Source: Candidatus Omnitrophota bacterium
GTDB taxonomy: Bacteria > Omnitrophota > Gorgyraeia > Zapsychrales > Zapsychraceae
Length of the DNA stretch: 55,297 nt
Reading direction: 5' to 3'
Assembly (NCBI GenBank): GCA_021108075.1
Contig: JAIORP010000209.1
Span: 1-55,297, forward strand
The notes below the pieces were generated by a model. The model was not told where the DNA came from, did not search any database, and saw only the letters and a program-made list of their open reading frames with translations. How positions within the stretch are numbered: position 1 is the stretch's first letter; every line of letters starts with the position of its first letter. Shown here one piece after another: positions 37,163-46,956 of this stretch. The translations under genes were made by a program, and so were the position numbers.

Positions 37163-38533
37163 TTAACGGATATGCTCTAACGCTTCTTTAACAGACGACA
37201 CGGGAACAATCTCCAAGTCATTGCTCTTAAATTCAATTTCTGTTTTTAGATTATTCTTTGGGACCAAACACCGTTTAAACCCCAATTTTTCCGCTTCCTT
37301 TAATCGAGAAATAATCTGGCTCACACTACGGATCTCCGCGGACAGACCAATCTCTCCAAACACGACAAGTTCAAAAGGAATTTGTTTATCTAAATAAGCC
37401 GAGGCAATAGCCAGCGCGACCCCTAAATCGGCTGCCGGGTCCATCACCCTGACTCCACCAACGACATTGAGAAACACATCTTGATCCTGTAAATTTAGTT
37501 GCAATCGTTTTTCAAGGACGGCGATCAGCAACGCTAATCGATTGGCGTCAAAGCCCTGCGCTTTCTGACGCACCATTCCAAAACTTGAACGGCTGACTAA
37601 TCCCTGAATCTCGACTAAAAAGGGCCTTGTTCCTTCTATAATGGGAACAACGACCGAACCGGAGGTGTCTTGAGGCCGTTCCGATAAGAAAATTTCTGAT
37701 GGGTTCGGAACTTCAACCAGACCGGCGGACGTCATTTCGAACACGCCAATTTCATTTGTTGCTCCAAAACGGTTTTTCGTGGCACGTAAAATCCGGTAGG
37801 TCGAGTAGCGTTCTCCCTCAAAATACAAGACCGTATCCACAATATGTTCGAGCACCCGCGGGCCCGCCAGCATCCCTTCTTTTGTCACATGTCCGATAAT
37901 AATTAAAGAAATATTCCTGGACTTGGCAAGATGCGTCAGGATCGAAGAGCATTCTCTGACCTGGCTCACGCTACCGGGAGATGAGGGTAAATCCGCTTTA
38001 TAAATAACCTGAATAGAATCAATGATGACAATATCAGGGCGCATTTTCTGAATGATATCCTCAATCGTGTCAAGATCCAATTCACTCACTAAATACAAAG
38101 AATCATGATGGTCCGATGTTAGCCGTTTGGCTCTTAAACCGGTCTGTTTAACAGATTCTTCGCCACTGACGTACAACGTTTTGTGGCCCCTAAGACTTAA
38201 GGCGCACGCCATCTGAAGAGACAGGGTTGACTTTCCTATTCCAGGGTCCCCTCCGATTAAACAAACGGAACCCGGCACGATCCCGCCGCCTAAAACATTG
38301 TCCAATTCCCTGATATCTGTCACATACCGCTGATCGTCATCAACGCTTACCTCAGTTAAAAGAACAGGTTCCTGACGTTCCGTCTTCGCTCGCTTTGTCT
38401 TTGACGAAGATGTGCTTTCTTCAACAAATGAATTCCAGGCCGAACAGTTGGGGCACTTTCCTAACCAGCGTGGAGATTCCCCGCCACATTCCTGACAGAC
38501 AAAAATGATTTTCTTTTTTAACTTATTTAACAT
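37163..38533 (-). CDS. radA: DNA repair ATPase RadA
   Basis: RadA helps branch migration in recombination. Visible features: an N-terminal C4 zinc finger (CQECGGESPRWLGKCPNC, about 13-30), Walker A GGDPGIGKST (about 95-104), the RadA-specific KNRFGATNEIG (about 256), and a Lon-protease-like C-terminal domain (VGGVRVMDPAADLGVALAIA). At 456 residues it is complete. It follows the mla terminator and repeat B. In Bacillus radA directly follows clpC; here the mla genes lie between. Confidence 0.96.
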   Translation of the reverse strand: MLNKLKKKIIFVCQECGGESPRWLGKCPNCSAWNSFVEESTSSSKTKRAKTERQEPVLLTEVSVDDDQRYVTDIRELDNVLGGGIVPGSVCLIGGDPGIGKSTLSLQMACALSLRGHKTLYVSGEESVKQTGLRAKRLTSDHHDSLYLVSELDLDTIEDIIQKMRPDIVIIDSIQVIYKADLPSSPGSVSQVRECSSILTHLAKSRNISLIIIGHVTKEGMLAGPRVLEHIVDTVLYFEGERYSTYRILRATKNRFGATNEIGVFEMTSAGLVEVPNPSEIFLSERPQDTSGSVVVPIIEGTRPFLVEIQGLVSRSSFGMVRQKAQGFDANRLALLIAVLEKRLQLNLQDQDVFLNVVGGVRVMDPAADLGVALAIASAYLDKQIPFELVVFGEIGLSAEIRSVSQIISRLKEAEKLGFKRCLVPKNNLKTEIEFKSNDLEIVPVSSVKEALEHIR

Positions 38534-38566
38534 GTTCTCCTGAACGATTATACCGTTTGGTGTTGT

Positions 38567-38672
38567 TATACCAATTCCATTAAATAATTGTTCAATTCTA
38601 AAGGGTGCTATTCTCGCTAAATCGTCGATAATAGCGAAATAATTTTTGGTAATTATTTAACGTATTTGGTAC
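38567..38672. repeat. Intergenic inverted-end element (copy B)
   Basis: This element of about 106 bases lies between mlaD and radA. The left end is ATACCAATTCCATTAAATAA, identical to the left end of copy A; the right end is AATTATTTAACGTATTTGGTA. Inside, GCTATT…AATAGC forms a hairpin around TCTCGCTAAATCGTCGA. The same interior occurs, reversed, in copy C (TATTCTCGCTAAcGCGTCGA), which proves a common origin and not only shared ends. Confidence 0.75.
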
Positions 38673-38711
38673 TAATAGTTCGGCAAGCTCGAACTATTGT
38701 ATCAAAGATAA

Positions 38712-38739
38712 AGCCGTAAACCAAAAAAGGTTTACGGCT
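38712..38739 (-). terminator. Intrinsic terminator after mlaD
   Basis: AGCCGTAAACC (38712-38722) and GGTTTACGGCT (38729-38739) pair perfectly over 11 bases with a six-base loop. On the minus strand the stem is followed by TTATCTTT, a fair U-tract. It lies 31 bases past the mlaD stop and should end the mla transcript, separating it from radA. Confidence 0.8.
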
Positions 38740-38769
38740 GATTAACTCAGCAAAATCATACAAAAAGGA

Positions 38770-39594
38770 CTATTTCTTCTTTTTATTTTTTTTATCCCGA
38801 TAAAGTAATTTCCAGGGATTTTCCTTTAAATCAGCCGTCATGGCTTCTAAATTATCATACAAATCATCATCATACAAAAGTTTTCCAACCGTTCCCTGCC
38901 CATCTTTCAGGTTATGCAGCACCTCCCCCAGATCAGCGGTTAAGCCTTCCATGTTCAGGTACAACTTATCATCTTTAATCAATCTCCCGATTGTTCCATT
39001 CCCCTGTTCCAAATTATTTAAGATAGCGCTTAAGTTGTCTGTCGCTTCACTAAAATTCTTAACGGTGTTTTCCAGGTGTGTAATAGCAACTTCACTGCCG
39101 ACAAATCTTCTAATCCCGGAAATGGTTTGCTCGATATCACCGGCGACTTCCATCACCCTCAATGAAATAATTTCCTGCGGGATTGGATCCCTCCCAAAAT
39201 ATATTTGGTCTTCTTCAAAAAAATTTTTATTATCCTGACCGGGAATGATTTCAACGTATTTCTCTCCCATCAATCCTAATTGATTAATCATAACAAGTGA
39301 ATCAGCGGGAATGCGCAGATCTTTTTTCACTTTTAATTCAATCTCCACTTTTGTTTTACCCTCTTCCCTGTCAAAAAACAATTTGATATCACGGACGTTC
39401 CCTTTCTCAACCCCGGCGATGCGGACAGGGGCACTGATTTTAACCCCATTCGCGTACCCAAAAACAATTCTTATCGACTTTCCTTCCTCAAAAACCGAGG
39501 AGTCACTGACCGAAAAGATAAAAGCGATTAAACCAATTAAAGCAATCAAGACAAACATACCAACTTTAAATTCCAGATGGGTTCCTTTTGACAT
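38770..39594 (-). CDS. mlaD: MlaD-type MCE-domain lipid-transport protein
   Basis: One N-terminal membrane anchor (FKVGMFVLIALIGLIAFIF, about 9-27) precedes an MCE domain (about 38-115; VKISAPVRIAGVEKGNV, LGLMGEKYVEI). A helical tail contains an internal repeat (NGTIGRLIKDDKLYLNMEGL / QGTVGKLLYDDDLYDNLEAM). MCE proteins form hexameric rings that carry phospholipids between inner and outer membrane. It is the third gene of an mlaE-mlaF-mlaD set; mlaB and mlaC are absent here. The terminator follows. Confidence 0.92.
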   Translation of the reverse strand: MSKGTHLEFKVGMFVLIALIGLIAFIFSVSDSSVFEEGKSIRIVFGYANGVKISAPVRIAGVEKGNVRDIKLFFDREEGKTKVEIELKVKKDLRIPADSLVMINQLGLMGEKYVEIIPGQDNKNFFEEDQIYFGRDPIPQEIISLRVMEVAGDIEQTISGIRRFVGSEVAITHLENTVKNFSEATDNLSAILNNLEQGNGTIGRLIKDDKLYLNMEGLTADLGEVLHNLKDGQGTVGKLLYDDDLYDNLEAMTADLKENPWKLLYRDKKNKKKK

Positions 39595-39628
39595 GACAAA
39601 GCTCCTTTGTCTCGAAAGAAAAATTATC

Positions 39629-40423
39629 TTATTTCACATGCCCAAAAACAAGATTCTCATCTTCTGTAATGGGCCCTTCCGCTTCCCCGTTAACAAACTG
39701 CCTTGTCACAGGATGCGTTGTATTTTGAATTTCCCGGGGCGTTCCTTCCGCGATAAACTGGCCATGATAAAACATAGCAATTGAGTCAGCAACTTTGTAG
39801 GCGGACGTCATGTCATGTGTAACGACAATGGACGTTACTTTTAACTTATTGCGCATTTCAATGATAAGATTATTAATCGCATCCGCTGTAATCGGGTCAA
39901 CACCTGTCGTCGGCTCATCATAAAAAATAATTTGCGGTTCCATACACAGGATGCGTGCTAAACTCACTCTCTTACGCATTCCTCCGCTAAGCTCCGCTGG
40001 CAACATGTTCTCGATACCCTGAAGGCCCACCATTGCCAGGGACTCTTCCACTTTGTCTTTTACTGTCTTTTCGTCTAACTTAAAAAACTCGTCCAGGACA
40101 AATCCAACATTTTCACGGACATCCATCGAATCAAACAGGGCTCCCATCTGAAAAACCAACCCCGTCTGCAAACGTATTTTATTATATTCCTTTTCAGACA
40201 GAGTTGTTAATTCTTTACCGTCAATCTTAATAGACCCCGAATCAGGTTTTAACAAACCCATGATGTTCTTTAATAAAACACTCTTGCCCACTCCTGAGCG
40301 GCCGATAATGACCTTTGTTTCCCCCTTATAAACAGTCAGGTTCACATCGTTCAATATCAAGTTACGCCCGAAGGACTTATACAAATTCCGGACTTCAATC
40401 TTGGGTTCTCTTCTTACCACCAT
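39629..40423 (-). CDS. mlaF: Lipid ABC transporter ATP-binding protein MlaF
   Basis: An ABC ATPase that powers MCE-type lipid transport. Walker A GRSGVGKS (about 41-48), Q-loop VFQMGALFDSMDV, the LSGGMRKRVSLAR signature and Walker B IIFYDEPTTGVD are all present. The GALFDSMDVRENV sequence is typical of MlaF/TTG2A and distinguishes it from generic importers. At 264 residues it is normal. It lies five bases after mlaE. Confidence 0.94.
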   Translation of the reverse strand: MVVRREPKIEVRNLYKSFGRNLILNDVNLTVYKGETKVIIGRSGVGKSVLLKNIMGLLKPDSGSIKIDGKELTTLSEKEYNKIRLQTGLVFQMGALFDSMDVRENVGFVLDEFFKLDEKTVKDKVEESLAMVGLQGIENMLPAELSGGMRKRVSLARILCMEPQIIFYDEPTTGVDPITADAINNLIIEMRNKLKVTSIVVTHDMTSAYKVADSIAMFYHGQFIAEGTPREIQNTTHPVTRQFVNGEAEGPITEDENLVFGHVK

Positions 40424-40428
40424 TTATT

Positions 40429-41214
40429 TTATACCCCGAAAATAAAATAAAACATGGTCGTGAAGACGCAATCGACCATAATGATTAAAATAAAAGAAAT
40501 AACAACTGATGCTGTTGTCGCCTTACCAACTCCTTCCGACCCGCCTCTAATATTCAGGCCTTCATAACATCCGACCATGGCAATCACGACACCGAACATC
40601 AAGGTCTTAATTAATCCCGTTGAAACATCCCTTATTTCCAGGGCCTGGACAACCATCGTCATGTACAGGGCGGGGTTAATATATAATTTAAAAACACAAA
40701 TAAGAAATCCACCGACAATACCGATAATATCGGCAAAGACCGTCAGCAACGGCAGCATAATAATTAAGGCCAAAAACCGGGGAACGACAAGATACTTCAC
40801 GGGGTTGACCGCAAAGGCTTTTAAGGCGTCAACCTGCTCAGTGACAACCATGGATCCTAATTCGGCCGTAATCCCTGCGCCGATACGACCGGCAACAATA
40901 AGCGATGTCAGGACCGGGGCAAGTTCACGGGTAAGGGAAATGGCAACGATACTGGGGATATATATTTCCGCGTTCATTTCAACCATAAGGCTAGCCATTT
41001 GCAGGGCCATAATCATTCCCATGAATAATGAGATCAGTGAAGCAATAAAGAAACTCCCCGGCCCCACCCGCATCATCTGGCACAGAATGCGCTCACCTTT
41101 AAATGGAGGAACAAAAATCCAACAAACCGTTTCATACAATAACAAACTCAACGCGCCAAGATAACGGATAAAATGATAAATAATTTGCGCAGGATAAGTA
41201 AAAATATATTTCAT
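40429..41214 (-). CDS. mlaE: Lipid ABC transporter permease MlaE
   Basis: The permease has five to six membrane segments, an N-terminal amphipathic part, and the MlaE motifs ISLTRELAPVLTSLIVAGRIGAGITAELG (about 100-128) and EQVDALKAFAVNP. At 261 residues it is complete. It heads the mlaE-mlaF-mlaD operon. The 211 bases upstream hold no clear promoter by eye. The Mla system keeps outer-membrane lipid asymmetry, which fits the LPS genes in the window. Confidence 0.94.
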   Translation of the reverse strand: MKYIFTYPAQIIYHFIRYLGALSLLLYETVCWIFVPPFKGERILCQMMRVGPGSFFIASLISLFMGMIMALQMASLMVEMNAEIYIPSIVAISLTRELAPVLTSLIVAGRIGAGITAELGSMVVTEQVDALKAFAVNPVKYLVVPRFLALIIMLPLLTVFADIIGIVGGFLICVFKLYINPALYMTMVVQALEIRDVSTGLIKTLMFGVVIAMVGCYEGLNIRGGSEGVGKATTASVVISFILIIMVDCVFTTMFYFIFGV

Positions 41215-41425
41215 GAATTAGCCCAGTATTTTTTTGTCATTTACGGTTAATCAGAGATTGCATTCTGGTGCGACTCTCGCGCGCGACACAAACACGACGC
41301 TCAAATGGATATCTTTTTCTGTTCGATGTTTACCTGAAGCGATAAAAAAACTTATGATATTTCGCGGCTGAACAAATACAGCAAACAATATATTAATATT
41401 TTATATCAAAGAAATATAAAATAAA

Positions 41426-42487
41426 TCAAAATTTCATGGATCTTTCTATACCAAACATATCGGAGTTGTCTTCGTTTAAAATTCCCTTGCGGCCATTCTT
41501 TCTTAACTGATATTTCAACTCCATGGTAATTGTTTCATCTTCACCGATCCGCTTTAAAGTCCACTCTACCTCTGATTCACTATCTTCAATAATGGGAGAA
41601 ATGATCAAATTTTCTAATTGGGATTCAAAACTACTGCGTTTTGCAAGATCAAATGGTCCTTCGTAAGTAAAACTCAAGCCATTGGTTTGATAAATCCGTG
41701 ATTCCTTGTTAACGTCTAATTTTGGATAAGTCCCATCGACAACTAAATACAAACGGTTAAACTTGAGGGCGCCAACATAACCATCCCGGCTTTGCAAACG
41801 CCCTTTAAGATCAAGGCGGCCCCATGTTCCTAACGCTTTAATTTCACCAATGACAAAGCCACTTGAATCATACTCCCTGTCCACGCCCCAGAATGTCAAA
41901 AAATCTCTCATCGCCACTGCGTTTATTTTAATATCCAAGTCCATGGTAAAAGGATAAAAAAGATCTATATGCCCCGAACAAGTGACCGGGCCAAAAGAAA
42001 GCCGGGATAAATAAAATTGGCTGTCCTTAATTTCAAACTGACCGATCAAATCACGAAGAGGTTGAAAATTTAACAGGGTATAATCACTAACGATATTTCC
42101 TTTAACGTCCTTAATGGAGAGAAAATGCCGTGTTCTTTCTTTCAGATTTTCTTGAGGGGATATGTCCTCTTGCGCGGGTGTCCGTTCAATCCGACTCTGG
42201 ATAATACTTGAAAAATCATAGCTAAAAAATTTCAAATGATCAATATCGACCGTCACCTCATAAGAGTCTTTATGAATCATCTTTAACTTCACGGCTATCT
42301 TTTCCGCGCGGTCAAGCTTAAGATAAAAATTCAATTGCTTCTTTTCAAAATTGATCTCGCTCTCAAACGAGGCTAATGTTTTAGCCCGGGAAGAAGCGGT
42401 AAAAAAACAAGCACCGAATACAAATAAAAAAAGGCTCCAAACAAAACTCTTGGCAACGTTTTCTTTTCTAATATTAATCGTCCGCAT
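41426..42487 (-). CDS. Exported AsmA/TamB-like envelope protein (tentative)
   Basis: The 353-residue protein has a signal sequence (about 14-33, SLFLFVFGACFFTASSRA) and a strand-rich body with alternating amphipathic segments (e.g. GHIDLFYPFTMDLDIKIN, IGEIKALGTWGRLDLKG) typical of AsmA/TamB/YhdP-type lipid-bridge proteins. It ends in aromatic Phe (GIERSMKF). I do not recognise a precise family. Its place directly upstream of mlaE on the same strand suggests a role in lipid or envelope transport. The neighbour evidence is suggestive only. Confidence 0.6.
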   Translation of the reverse strand: MRTINIRKENVAKSFVWSLFLFVFGACFFTASSRAKTLASFESEINFEKKQLNFYLKLDRAEKIAVKLKMIHKDSYEVTVDIDHLKFFSYDFSSIIQSRIERTPAQEDISPQENLKERTRHFLSIKDVKGNIVSDYTLLNFQPLRDLIGQFEIKDSQFYLSRLSFGPVTCSGHIDLFYPFTMDLDIKINAVAMRDFLTFWGVDREYDSSGFVIGEIKALGTWGRLDLKGRLQSRDGYVGALKFNRLYLVVDGTYPKLDVNKESRIYQTNGLSFTYEGPFDLAKRSSFESQLENLIISPIIEDSESEVEWTLKRIGEDETITMELKYQLRKNGRKGILNEDNSDMFGIERSMKF

Positions 42488-42644
42488 GTAATGATCTTCA
42501 AAAATTTATATATATAAAATTATATTTACGCGCTAAAATCAAGCTCGACCTGCTCTTTGACAGCATTAAGTCGCAGACAAGCATCATCTTCTTACATCCC
42601 TCGTTAAAATAATCAATGCCACTGTTGCCTTTACGGATATAATA

Positions 42645-42749
42645 ATACCCATTACGTTAAACCGAAATTTTGCAATAGAATCTTTTTCTCGACGCGTTAG
42701 CGAGAATATCCACATTGGAATAAAACAATTCATTAATGGATTAAGTATA
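42645..42749. repeat. Intergenic inverted-end element (copy C)
   Basis: The ends ATACCCATTACGTTAA and ATTCATTAATGGATTAAGTAT resemble copies A and B. The interior carries TTCTCG…CGAGAA as a stem. In reverse orientation its centre TATTCTCGCTAAcGCGTCGA matches the centre of copy B at most positions. The element is about 105 bases, between clpC and the AsmA-like gene. Confidence 0.65.
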
Positions 42750-42757
42750 AACATACA

Positions 42758-42790
42758 ATTCAGGGCTGGAAAATAATTCCAGCCCTGAAT
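42758..42790 (-). terminator. Intrinsic terminator after clpC
   Basis: ATTCAGGGCTGGAA (42758-42771) pairs perfectly with TTCCAGCCCTGAAT (42777-42790), a 14-base stem with a five-base loop. On the minus strand TTGTATGTTT follows. It lies 76 bases past the clpC stop and should end the mcsA-mcsB-clpC transcript. Confidence 0.85.
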
Positions 42791-42866
42791 GGAAATAACG
42801 CAAATGATTGAAACATTTCAAAACAAAAACATCCCCTCTTGTCCCTCCCACGATTAAAGTTAACGA

Positions 42867-45287
42867 TCAGTCAAAAATAAAAACTTCATCCTTGCGATCG
42901 ACCTTAAGATGTTCCCCTTCTTTTAAGTGACCAGAAATAATGTATTCAGATAAAGGATCTTCAAGCAGACGTTGAATCGTTCGTTTCAAAGGACGCGCGC
43001 CATAAACAGGATCAAATCCTTTCTCGATGATCAATTCTATCGCCGTCGGTGTTAAATCAATTGTGATTTCCTTATCCTTTAACCGTTTAACAACTTCTCC
43101 AATTTCCAACTTCACGATGTTCTGAAGGTTTTCTCTTGTTAACGACTTGAAAACAATGATATCATCGACACGGTTAAGAAACTCTGGCTTAAAAACTTTC
43201 TTGACCTCATCCATCAATCTTACTTTCATATTTTGATACGTAACATCTGCTTTGGGAGAAACGAAACCCAGGGCGCCTTGCTTGCGGAGCATATCGGCCC
43301 CGACATTGGATGTCATCAGCATAATGGTGTTTCTAAAATCGACTTTACGCCCGAAACTATCTGTTAAACGTCCTTCTTCAAAAACCTGCAGAAGCAAATT
43401 AAACACATCCGGATGAGCCTTTTCGATTTCATCGAGTAAAATAACGGAATAGGGTCTGCGCCTGACCTTCTCTGTCAACTGTCCACCTTCTTCATAACCA
43501 ACATATCCTGGAGGTGCCCCAATCAGACGCGACACATTAAACTTATCCATATACTCAGACATGTCGAGCTGGATCAAAGAGTCCTTACTGCCAAACATAA
43601 ATTCAGCTATGGCTTGCGCCAACAACGTTTTCCCGACACCGGTCGGTCCCAAAAAAATAAAAGAACCAATTGGTCGGCGAGGATCCTTAATGCCTGCGCG
43701 TGATCGCCGCACCGCACGGGCAATGACACTGATCGCTTCTTTCTGCCCGACAACAACCCTGTCTAAATGTTCTTCAATGGCTAAAAGGCGCTGGCTTTCT
43801 TTTTGCTCTAAACGGACCAATGGGATTTTCGTCCATTGCGAAACGACTTTCGCGATATCTTCATACCCCAGGGTTAAAGTTACCTTATCGCGCTCTTCAG
43901 CCCATTCTTTTTTGATTTTCTCAAGCTTGTCACGCTTTTCACGTTCTAAGTCACGCATTTGCGCGGCTTTTTCAAAGTCCTGACTCTTGATATAACCTTC
44001 CTTGTCCTCTTTGAATCGTTCGATCTCGCTTTCCAATTCTTTAATCTCCGGAGGCGCGACCATGGCTTTTAAACGCGCCCGTGATCCGGCCTCATCTAGA
44101 ATATCAACGGCCTTATCCGGTAATGCCCGGCCGGAGATATAGCGTTCTGACAATTTCACTGCCGCGTCAAGGGCTTCATCCGAAAACTTCACCCGATGAT
44201 GGGCTTCATAGCGATCACGTAGCCCCCTAAGAATCAAAACGGCCTCGTCAACGGATGGAGGTTCAACCATAATCGTTTGAAAACGTCGTTCTAAAGCGGC
44301 ATCCTTTTCAATATGCTTGCGATATTCATCCAAGGTTGACGCCCCGATACACTGAATCTCGCCTCGAGACAAAGCCGGTTTCAAAATATTAGCAGCATCA
44401 ATAGCCCCTTCCGCCGCCCCCGCTCCGACTAAAGTGTGTAACTCGTCGATAAAAAGAATCGTATTACCTGAGCGTTTGATCTCGTCCATAATCGCTTTAA
44501 TCCGCTCCTCAAATTGACCACGGTATTTTGTTCCCGCAATCATCAAGGCGAGGTCAAGGACAACCATCTGTTTATCACGAAGCACTTCAGGAACATCGCC
44601 CTTGACGATCAATTGGGCTAATCCCTCAACGATCGCGGTCTTCCCCACACCGGCTTCGCCTAAGAGAACAGGATTATTCTTTGTTCGCCGGCTTAATATT
44701 TGGACGATCCGCTCAATTTCCTCTGAACGGCCTATGACGGGATCCAGTTTCCCGTCCCTGGCCAGGCGGTTCAAATTCCGGCCATACGCGTCAATCGCCG
44801 GGGTCTTGCTGGACTTGACCGGCTCTTGTTGATTCCCGTAACCGGGGATACCCGAACCGAGCAATTCCATGACCTCATTGCGCAATTTTCCTAAATCCAA
44901 GCCTAAATTTAATAAGACCCGAAAAGCCATCCCCTCGCCTTCTTTAACGAGACCCAATAACAGATGCTCTGTTCCAATATAATTATGTCCTAATGCCCGC
45001 GCTTCTTCAGCAGCTAACTCCAACGCTTTTTTCGAGCGTGGCGTAAACGGGATATCACCCAGGACTTGCGTTGGTGACCCTGCCTGGACGAGTTTTTCCA
45101 CTTCAACGCGGATCGTTTCAAGGTCCAAACCTAATTTCTGCAATACAGCGGCGGCAACTCCTTCACCTTCGCGGACCAGGCCTAAAAGAAGATGCTCGGT
45201 TCCAATATAATCATGATTAAAACGGCGGGCTTCTTCTTTCGCGTAAACAATGACTTTTCTGGCTCTTTCGGTAAAACGATTAAACAT
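42867..45287 (-). CDS. clpC: ATP-dependent Clp protease ATPase subunit ClpC
   Basis: An AAA+ unfoldase with two N-terminal ClpN repeats (1-145; [18 protein letters not shown] and its second copy), Walker A1 GEAGVGKT (about 210), a middle domain with a UVR motif (about 420-455; [19 protein letters not shown]), Walker A2 GPTGVGKT (about 545) and the C-terminal D2-small domain ([17 protein letters not shown]). At 806 residues it is full ClpC, not ClpA or ClpB. In Bacillus it works with ClpP on arginine-phosphorylated proteins marked by McsB. It starts one base after the mcsB stop; the GGAGGC at the end of mcsB serves as its ribosome site. Confidence 0.97.
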   Translation of the reverse strand: MFNRFTERARKVIVYAKEEARRFNHDYIGTEHLLLGLVREGEGVAAAVLQKLGLDLETIRVEVEKLVQAGSPTQVLGDIPFTPRSKKALELAAEEARALGHNYIGTEHLLLGLVKEGEGMAFRVLLNLGLDLGKLRNEVMELLGSGIPGYGNQQEPVKSSKTPAIDAYGRNLNRLARDGKLDPVIGRSEEIERIVQILSRRTKNNPVLLGEAGVGKTAIVEGLAQLIVKGDVPEVLRDKQMVVLDLALMIAGTKYRGQFEERIKAIMDEIKRSGNTILFIDELHTLVGAGAAEGAIDAANILKPALSRGEIQCIGASTLDEYRKHIEKDAALERRFQTIMVEPPSVDEAVLILRGLRDRYEAHHRVKFSDEALDAAVKLSERYISGRALPDKAVDILDEAGSRARLKAMVAPPEIKELESEIERFKEDKEGYIKSQDFEKAAQMRDLEREKRDKLEKIKKEWAEERDKVTLTLGYEDIAKVVSQWTKIPLVRLEQKESQRLLAIEEHLDRVVVGQKEAISVIARAVRRSRAGIKDPRRPIGSFIFLGPTGVGKTLLAQAIAEFMFGSKDSLIQLDMSEYMDKFNVSRLIGAPPGYVGYEEGGQLTEKVRRRPYSVILLDEIEKAHPDVFNLLLQVFEEGRLTDSFGRKVDFRNTIMLMTSNVGADMLRKQGALGFVSPKADVTYQNMKVRLMDEVKKVFKPEFLNRVDDIIVFKSLTRENLQNIVKLEIGEVVKRLKDKEITIDLTPTAIELIIEKGFDPVYGARPLKRTIQRLLEDPLSEYIISGHLKEGEHLKVDRKDEVFIFD

Positions 45288-45288
45288 A

Positions 45289-46341
45289 TTATTTGCCTCC
45301 TAACTTTTCACGGATAACACAGGCTCTTTTTATATCTCGTTCAGACGCCGACAACTTTTTGCCTTCAATCTTCTGAAGATGAGCTGGTTGAATCATTATT
45401 AATAATTGATTGATCGCATGCCTATCAACATCTTTTATTATTTTTAAGTCTGCCCCAAGCCGAACCATTGATAACAATTCCACTGTCTCCTGACTAGAAA
45501 TAATATGCGCGTTACGCAAAACCCCATACGACCGAAAAATTTTATCTTCTAACATCGGTTTATTCTGAATCACAAGCGCTTGACGAGCTTGTTCTTCCTG
45601 CTCGATAATCTGTCCGATCAAACCGTTTATGTTCTGGATGACCTCTATTTCACTATGCCCAAGGGAAACCTGATTGGAAATTTGATAAAAATTACCAATA
45701 GCTTGTGTTCCCTCGCCATAAAATCCCCGTGACGCAAAACTCAATTTTGCGACAGCGGCCAAGACTTTATTGATTTGTTTGGTCATAACCAGCGCGGGTA
45801 AATGCAGCATCACAGAACCCCGCATAGCTGTGCCTGTATTGGTCGGGCAAGCGGTTAAATATCCCCAACTGACAGAGTAAGCAAATTCTAATAACTCAGA
45901 CAGGGCATCATCAAAGCTATTTGCTATTTCCCAAGTCCGGTCTAAATCCAGGCCGGAGTTCATAAATTGCAAACGAAGGTGATCTTCTTCGTTAACCATA
46001 ACAGAAACAACTTCTTCTTTTGAAATAAGCACGGCCTTACCATCTGAATGCGTCGCGTGATCATGGCTCATAAGATGCCGCTCGACTAACAGTTGCTTGT
46101 CAACACTATCGAGTTCACTCATTCTTATAAACAAAAAATCCTTAAACAGCTTAATCGTGTTCACTGTATCTTGAATGACTTTTAATATCTCAGTCAATTC
46201 CTTCTTTTTAGCTTTGTTCGGAAATGGTTTTTTAGCGAGATTTCTTGCCAGACGAATCCGTGAGGACATTACGATATCGGAATGATCACCACAGCCCTTC
46301 AGCCACTGGCCGGAATTGTTAATAAGATCATCTATTTTCAT
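45289..46341 (-). CDS. mcsB: Protein arginine kinase McsB
   Basis: A phosphagen-kinase-fold enzyme that phosphorylates arginines on proteins. [11 protein letters not shown] (about 25-35), [31 protein letters not shown] and a C-terminal RxxRxA-like region match McsB. At 350 residues it is normal. Its ATG overlaps the mcsA stop by four bases (ATGA). McsA activates McsB, and ClpC with ClpP degrades the products. It is unusual in an LPS-containing diderm; ctsR is not present next to it. Confidence 0.95.
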   Translation of the reverse strand: MKIDDLINNSGQWLKGCGDHSDIVMSSRIRLARNLAKKPFPNKAKKKELTEILKVIQDTVNTIKLFKDFLFIRMSELDSVDKQLLVERHLMSHDHATHSDGKAVLISKEEVVSVMVNEEDHLRLQFMNSGLDLDRTWEIANSFDDALSELLEFAYSVSWGYLTACPTNTGTAMRGSVMLHLPALVMTKQINKVLAAVAKLSFASRGFYGEGTQAIGNFYQISNQVSLGHSEIEVIQNINGLIGQIIEQEEQARQALVIQNKPMLEDKIFRSYGVLRNAHIISSQETVELLSMVRLGADLKIIKDVDRHAINQLLIMIQPAHLQKIEGKKLSASERDIKRACVIREKLGGK

Positions 46342-46838
46342 TTCTTTCCTTTGCTTTCGAGTTCGCGAATTTTATCACGCAATTCCGCAGCCTTTTCAAA
46401 ATTTTCTAACTGGATGGCCTTTAACAGTTGTGTTTTAAAATCCTGGAGGGAATCAATTTTCTTTCTTGCCTGGGCCGTTAATTTACACGGGGCCTTACCC
46501 AGGTGATTATTCGCACCATGAATCTTTTTTAGTAATGAGGATAAATTATCTTTAAACGTTTCGTAACATTCACTGCAGCCCAAACGCCCTAACTTTCTAA
46601 ATTCATCATAAGTCATCCCGCAATGATGACACTTTAACTCGTCTTTTTTATGATTTTTCACATGCTTACCAAAATCCGTTAGACCAGCCAACAAATCAGC
46701 CAAGCCAAACTGCTGCTCCATCTGAACACTTTTTTCTTTAGCACAGTCTTCACATAAATGCATCTCTGTCATTTGATCATCCACGATTTCTGTAAGATGA
46801 ACTGTTGCCTTCTTCTTTGCACAAATATCACACAGCAT
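46338..46838 (-). CDS. mcsA: McsA, activator of the McsB arginine kinase
   Basis: This 166-residue zinc protein has several CxxC pairs: MLCDICAKKKA, LCEDCAKE, CHHCGMTYDEF and CSECYETF. A C-terminal UVR motif (FEKAAELRDKIRELE, about 145-160) resembles the UvrB/UvrC motif of ClpC. In Bacillus it binds and stimulates McsB. It is the first gene of the mcsA-mcsB-clpC operon and is followed by a four-base overlap with mcsB. Confidence 0.95.
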   Translation of the reverse strand: MLCDICAKKKATVHLTEIVDDQMTEMHLCEDCAKEKSVQMEQQFGLADLLAGLTDFGKHVKNHKKDELKCHHCGMTYDEFRKLGRLGCSECYETFKDNLSSLLKKIHGANNHLGKAPCKLTAQARKKIDSLQDFKTQLLKAIQLENFEKAAELRDKIRELESKGKK

Positions 46839-46873
46839 TTTTTACCTTTTCCATATTTATTTAATTAATATAC

Positions 46874-46904
46874 ATTATATTTTTATTTTTTACACCCCAA
46901 ACAA
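46874..46904 (-). promoter_or_regulatory. Possible mcsA promoter
   Basis: Upstream of mcsA on the minus strand, TATAAT (46879 to 46874) is a perfect -10 hexamer. TTGTTT (46904 to 46899) could be the -35, but the spacer is 19 bases, longer than ideal. No CtsR-type operator or CIRCE inverted repeat was seen in the 118-base gap, so the heat-shock control of Bacillus is not evident. Confidence 0.35.
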
Positions 46905-46956
46905 CACGATTGCTTCACGCAGCCGTAAGACGTCTCCGCGTCAGATGAAAGGATGA

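Larger units (their letters stand above)
42488..42866. other. Gene-free stretch holding repeat C and the clpC terminator
   Basis: These 379 bases hold a repeat element (42645-42749) and a strong terminator (42758-42790). The first 150 bases next to the AsmA-like gene are A/T-rich, with TATAAT-like runs, and presumably include its promoter, but no -35 at correct spacing was convincing. Confidence 0.6.

Noticed and set aside
46839..46956. CtsR operator or CIRCE element before mcsA
   Set aside because: No tandem GGTCAAA-type repeat and no CIRCE inverted repeat were found.
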